The notes beneath the pieces were generated by a model. That model had not been told where the DNA came from, made no database searches, and saw nothing but the letters and a program-made list of their open reading frames with translations. Both the position numbers and the translations under genes were made by a program. Shown piece by piece: positions 5,642-8,646 of a stretch of DNA of 8,646 nucleotides. How positions within the stretch are numbered: position 1 is the stretch's first letter; each line of letters starts with the position of its first letter. The DNA comes from Dehalococcoidia bacterium (GTDB lineage: Bacteria; Chloroflexota; Dehalococcoidia; GIF9; AB-539-J10), in assembly GCA_030603265.1 (NCBI GenBank), contig JAUVYD010000042.1, positions 1-8,646 of the forward strand, read 5' to 3'.

Positions 5642-6534
5642 CTAGAGCAGCGCGCCTGCAACGAAGGCGAGGATGCTGACGTGAAGAGTGACGAATGCCC
5701 GGGTCTTGAGGGACAGCACCTTTCCCGGCGAGTGGTCCATGACAAGGCTGCGGCCTACGAGTAGACTGGACAGTGCGGCGATACCTGCGATACCGAGGAA
5801 CACCGGGTCCCATTGCAGCCGCGCATCGACTGCCAGGAAGAATGGCAGCAGGATGAGCACGGCTCCAGCCGCGAACAGGGCGGCCGCAACACGCGATGCC
5901 ACATCCCCGTCGTAGCGGGTTGCCAGAGTCACGACGCCGCCGGCGCGATGTCTGCGATGTCTATCATCACTTCGAAGCCGAGGCCTATGACATAGGCCAG
6001 GCCTGCGCAGTAGAGTAGCAGGGACTCCTGCGTGCCTGCCGCAAGTCCCCCTATCACCAGGGGTGCGGGAAAGGCCCCGGCGAGGAGGGTGTTTTTCAGG
6101 GGGAAGAGTCCCTGGAGCCACCTGTTGTAGACCATGGCAAGCACGGCGCCCAGCGCGACGATGATGGCAGTGGATGCGCCTGCCAGAAGCGCGGCAATGG
6201 CTGAGAGCAGAAAGGCGACAGACCCGACGGCGAAGGCGACTCGCGGCGTCGGCGAACCGGAGACGAGCGGGCGGTCCAACCTTCCGTTTGCTGCGTCGCA
6301 GCCCCGGTCGAAGTAGTCATCGAAGGCGTAGCAGCCGGCTGCGACAAGAAACACGGCCGCAGCTGAAAGCAAGACGGCGCTGCCCGGCACCGGATTGCCC
6401 GTCATGAGCCACGGCGCAAGGACTGCCGCGGCTCCCAGCAGGCAGTACTCGACGCGGATGAGCCGGAGCATGACTACGAGGCTGCTGAGAGCCCCGTGCG
6501 ATTCTCTCGCTTCAGTCAGTGTCTGTTGTGCCAT
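5642..6534 (-). pseudogene. UbiA-family prenyltransferase, frameshifted
   Basis: UbiA enzymes are integral membrane prenyltransferases that attach isoprenoid chains to aromatic or other acceptors in quinone, heme, chlorophyll or lipid synthesis. The first frame, from ATG 6532-6534, encodes membrane helices and the first Asp-rich motif DDYFDRGCD (residues 72-80), followed by NGRLDRPLVSG (83-93). The second motif begins IDIADIA (191-197), then the frame runs into a stop at about 5929. The next frame resumes with AGGVVTLATRYDG and gives about 100 more residues with two or three helices, ending at 5642. Together they make about 297 residues, normal for the family. The break lies at about 5942-5949, where GDR plus one base of motif 2 seem lost. 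No other damage is seen, so inactivation is recent or the break is a sequence error. The start is weakly supported (AGAAG upstream). Its acceptor is unknown. The ABC-F gene lies 98 bases upstream on the same strand. Confidence 0.82.
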
Positions 6535-6562
6535 TTCTTCTCGGTGTTGGCCTGTCCGTCTG

Positions 6563-6596
6563 GGCAAGCTGCCTGGCTGGCCCAAGGTAGCTTGCC
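6563..6596 (-). terminator. 12-bp stem-loop between ABC-F and UbiA genes
   Basis: GGCAAGCTGCCT (6563-6574) pairs with AGGTAGCTTGCC (6585-6596) with one G-T wobble around a ten-base loop. It begins 36 bases after the ABC-F stop and ends about 28 bases before the UbiA start, both read leftward. There is no T-tract, so it may be a T-less terminator, an attenuator for UbiA, or a processing or stability hairpin. Confidence 0.45.
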
Positions 6597-6632
6597 GGTG
6601 AGTGTCCTGTTGTGAGCCTGCCCCAAGGGATG

Positions 6633-8612
6633 TCAGGCAGCGATCTTGCCCTTCTGCTCCTCGAACTCGGACCGCATGCCGGCAAGCTCCGCGTACAGTT
6701 CATCCCACTCCGCAGTCAACCGGGATATGCGTTCTCCACGGCTGCGCTTCCTCTCTACCGTCTCCATGACGAGCGCCGGGTCACTATAGTGGTTTGGGTC
6801 GGCGAGCAGAAGGTCCGCTTCGAGCGCCTCTCTCTCGATCCTCGGCAGCTCTTCCTCGATCTCGGAGATGCGCCTTTCGACGGGTGCCCGTTGCCTGTAG
6901 TAACGGTTGCGCAGCTCGCCATCACGCCGCTTACGCTCTCTATCGCGCTCCCGGCTGGACTTTGACTCCTGCACCTGTTCCGGCCTGCGCTTGGCCGACG
7001 GGGTCGTAGCCTCTCTGGTCTCCCTCCAGCGCAGGAAGCTGTCGTAGTCCCCTTCGAATACGACGAGCCTGCCCGCCCGCACCTCGATGATCTTGTTGGC
7101 TATCTCCCGTATCAACGTCCTGTCGTGGGTGATGAAGCAGAGGGTTCCCGTATAGGCCTCGAGTGCATCCGTAAGGACCTCCCGTGAAGGGATGTCGAGG
7201 TGATTTGTCGGCTCGTCCATCAGCAGCATGTTTGCTCTCTGCGTAAGCATTTTCGCCAGCGCGAGTCTGCTTTTCTCGCCTCCGGAGAGGACGGAGACCT
7301 GCTTGTAGGCGTCGTCACCACTGAACAGGAATCCGCCGAGAATGGTGCGTAGCTGCTGCTCGGACTGGTCGGTTGCCACGGTTCTGAGCTCATCGATGGC
7401 GCTGTTTGCCGGGCTCAGCAGTTCGAGCTGGTATTGGGCGTAGTACGCCTCACGAGTGCCCGACCCGAGCCGGCGCTCGCCATGCTCGAACGGGAGCACA
7501 CCTGCGAGCATTCTTAAGAGCGTCGTCTTCCCCGCACCGTTGTGTCCTACAAGTGCGACTCTGTCACCACGGTGAAGAACAAGATTGAGGTCGCGGTACA
7601 CGACGTGTTCCCCGTACGCCTTCCTCACGTGGGATAGAGTGATGACCTCCTCTCCCGACCTCGGCGGCTCAGGGAAGGAGAAGTGGATTTTCCTGCTCGT
7701 GCGCGGGGTGGCGACGCGCTCCATCTTCTCCAGCCTCTTGATTCGGCTCTGTACCTGCGTGGCCTTCGTGTTCTTGGCGCGGAAGCGCTCGATGAAGCGC
7801 ATCTCCTGCCGGACCTTCCTCTCCTGCCGCCCGGCTGTTGCTTCGAGAATCTCCAGTTCACGCTGGCGGGCTTGTACATAGCTGTCGTAGTTGCCTCTGT
7901 GCATCAGTAGCTTCTGTTGTTCGAGGGCGAATACCCTGTCTACAAGGCGGTTCAGGAAGGCCCGGTCGTGCGACGTGACCAGTACGGCGCCCTGATATCC
8001 CTTCAGGTAGTCCTCGAACCAGAGACAGGCTTCGAGATCCAGGTGGTTGGTCGGCTCGTCCAGCAGTAGAATGTCCGGATTGATGAGGAGAAGTTTGGCG
8101 AGTTCCGCCCTCATCAGCCACCCGCCGCTGAACTGAGAGACGGGCCTCACGAAGTCCGCTTCGGAGAACCCGAGCCCGCTGAGAACTGTCTTCGCCTCGT
8201 ATTCAACATCGTATCCGCCCGCGGCCTCGAAGCGGTGCTGAAGCTCTCCCAACTCCGTGAGGAGAACGTTCATGTCTTCTGCGCCTGCCGCTGCGAGCTC
8301 CTCCTGGACCACATGGAGGCGGTGGGCCAGACCGGAGACCCGGGTTGAGCCGGCGAGAATGCCGTCGAGGAGCAGCATTCCCGACGCCGGGCTGATGTCC
8401 TGCTCCAGGAAACCGACGGTCGTACCTTTGCGGATGCTGAGGCTTCCCGAGTCCGGCCGGGAACGTCGCGCCAGTATGTTGAAGAGCGTTGTCTTTCCCG
8501 AACCGTTCGGCCCAATCATCGCGATGCGGTCGCGAGGGCCTATGGTGAAGCTCGCCTTCTCGAACAGAACCTGGTCACCGAACGACTTGGATATCGCGTT
8601 AGCACTCAGCAT
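6633..8612 (-). CDS. ABC-F family ATPase (Uup/YdiF-like)
   Basis: 659 residues, no membrane segments. ABC-F proteins are soluble twin ATPases that bind the ribosomal E site and act in translation, relief of stalling or antibiotic protection. Cassette 1 has Walker A GPNGSGKT (34-41), signature FSGGW (161-165), Walker B ILLLDEPTNHLD (181-192) and H215. A charged linker (about 240-310), the ABC-F tRNA-contacting region, joins cassette 2: Walker A GHNGAGKT (356-363), signature LSGGEKSR (442-449), Walker B MLLMDEPTNHLD (462-473) and H496. Residues about 545-655 form a very charged C-terminal coiled coil like that of Uup or YdiF. All catalytic elements are present. The ATG at 8610-8612 places the first strand (MLSANAISKSFG) correctly; its ribosome binding site is weak (GAAGAG). 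A GTG nine codons upstream is possible. Housekeeping and resistance roles cannot be separated from sequence. Confidence 0.93.
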   Translation of the reverse strand: MLSANAISKSFGDQVLFEKASFTIGPRDRIAMIGPNGSGKTTLFNILARRSRPDSGSLSIRKGTTVGFLEQDISPASGMLLLDGILAGSTRVSGLAHRLHVVQEELAAAGAEDMNVLLTELGELQHRFEAAGGYDVEYEAKTVLSGLGFSEADFVRPVSQFSGGWLMRAELAKLLLINPDILLLDEPTNHLDLEACLWFEDYLKGYQGAVLVTSHDRAFLNRLVDRVFALEQQKLLMHRGNYDSYVQARQRELEILEATAGRQERKVRQEMRFIERFRAKNTKATQVQSRIKRLEKMERVATPRTSRKIHFSFPEPPRSGEEVITLSHVRKAYGEHVVYRDLNLVLHRGDRVALVGHNGAGKTTLLRMLAGVLPFEHGERRLGSGTREAYYAQYQLELLSPANSAIDELRTVATDQSEQQLRTILGGFLFSGDDAYKQVSVLSGGEKSRLALAKMLTQRANMLLMDEPTNHLDIPSREVLTDALEAYTGTLCFITHDRTLIREIANKIIEVRAGRLVVFEGDYDSFLRWRETREATTPSAKRRPEQVQESKSSRERDRERKRRDGELRNRYYRQRAPVERRISEIEEELPRIEREALEADLLLADPNHYSDPALVMETVERKRSRGERISRLTAEWDELYAELAGMRSEFEEQKGKIAA

Positions 8613-8646
8613 GGAAGACTCTTCGAGAGTGTACCACACGCCTTGC

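Noticed and set aside
5929..5960. Programmed -1 frameshifting in UbiA.
   Set aside because: There is no slippery heptamer, and a simple -1 shift would still leave out the GDR residues of the second Asp-rich motif. A 10-base deletion explains both facts.
1..8646. Insertion sequence, phage, CRISPR or defence system.
   Set aside because: No transposase, integrase, repeat-spacer pattern, terminal repeats or defence-type domain was seen in any frame.

Overview
The window is ordinary bacterial chromosome: GC-rich, gene-dense, with strong Shine-Dalgarno sites and recognisable TTGACA-type promoters. No gene is diagnostic of a phylum. The mix (bacterial PH-domain protein, LOG protein, sensor kinase with HD-GYP regulator, UbiA prenyltransferase, ABC-F protein) would fit an environmental anaerobe such as Chloroflexota/Dehalococcoidia, but that is a low-confidence guess. 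I see no mobile element, CRISPR array, rRNA or tRNA.

Layout. Positions 1-1695 read leftward: a PH-domain protein (1309-1695), a LOG-family nucleoside-monophosphate hydrolase (521-1282), a hairpin-rich 153-base gap, and the first 122 codons of a HAD-superfamily protein (1-367) that runs off the left edge. A 328-base divergent intergenic region (1696-2023) carries a good leftward promoter and, at its right end, a stem-loop just before the ribosome binding site of the next gene. Positions 2024-5509 read rightward as a signalling operon: a membrane-bound PAS histidine kinase, a DivK-like single-domain response regulator starting one base after the kinase stop, and a REC-GAF-HD-GYP protein. The last is predicted to hydrolyse cyclic di-GMP. 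It meets a leftward unit head-on at 5510-5641, where GC-rich hairpins lie. The leftward unit is a UbiA-family membrane prenyltransferase (5642-6534), whose frame is broken in its second aspartate-rich motif, and upstream of it a complete ABC-F ribosome-associated ATPase (6633-8612).

How they work together. The three rightward genes plausibly form one pathway: a membrane or PAS signal, kinase phosphorylation, then two alternative receiver domains, one free and one controlling cyclic di-GMP breakdown. The PH and LOG genes are probably co-transcribed, but no functional link is known to me. The other genes look like housekeeping neighbours.

The best leads are the roughly 10-base deletion in UbiA, the cysteine cluster in the HD-GYP protein's GAF region, the palindrome/promoter/hairpin cluster at 401-506, and the hairpin in the kinase leader. 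I found no convincing wholly new system.
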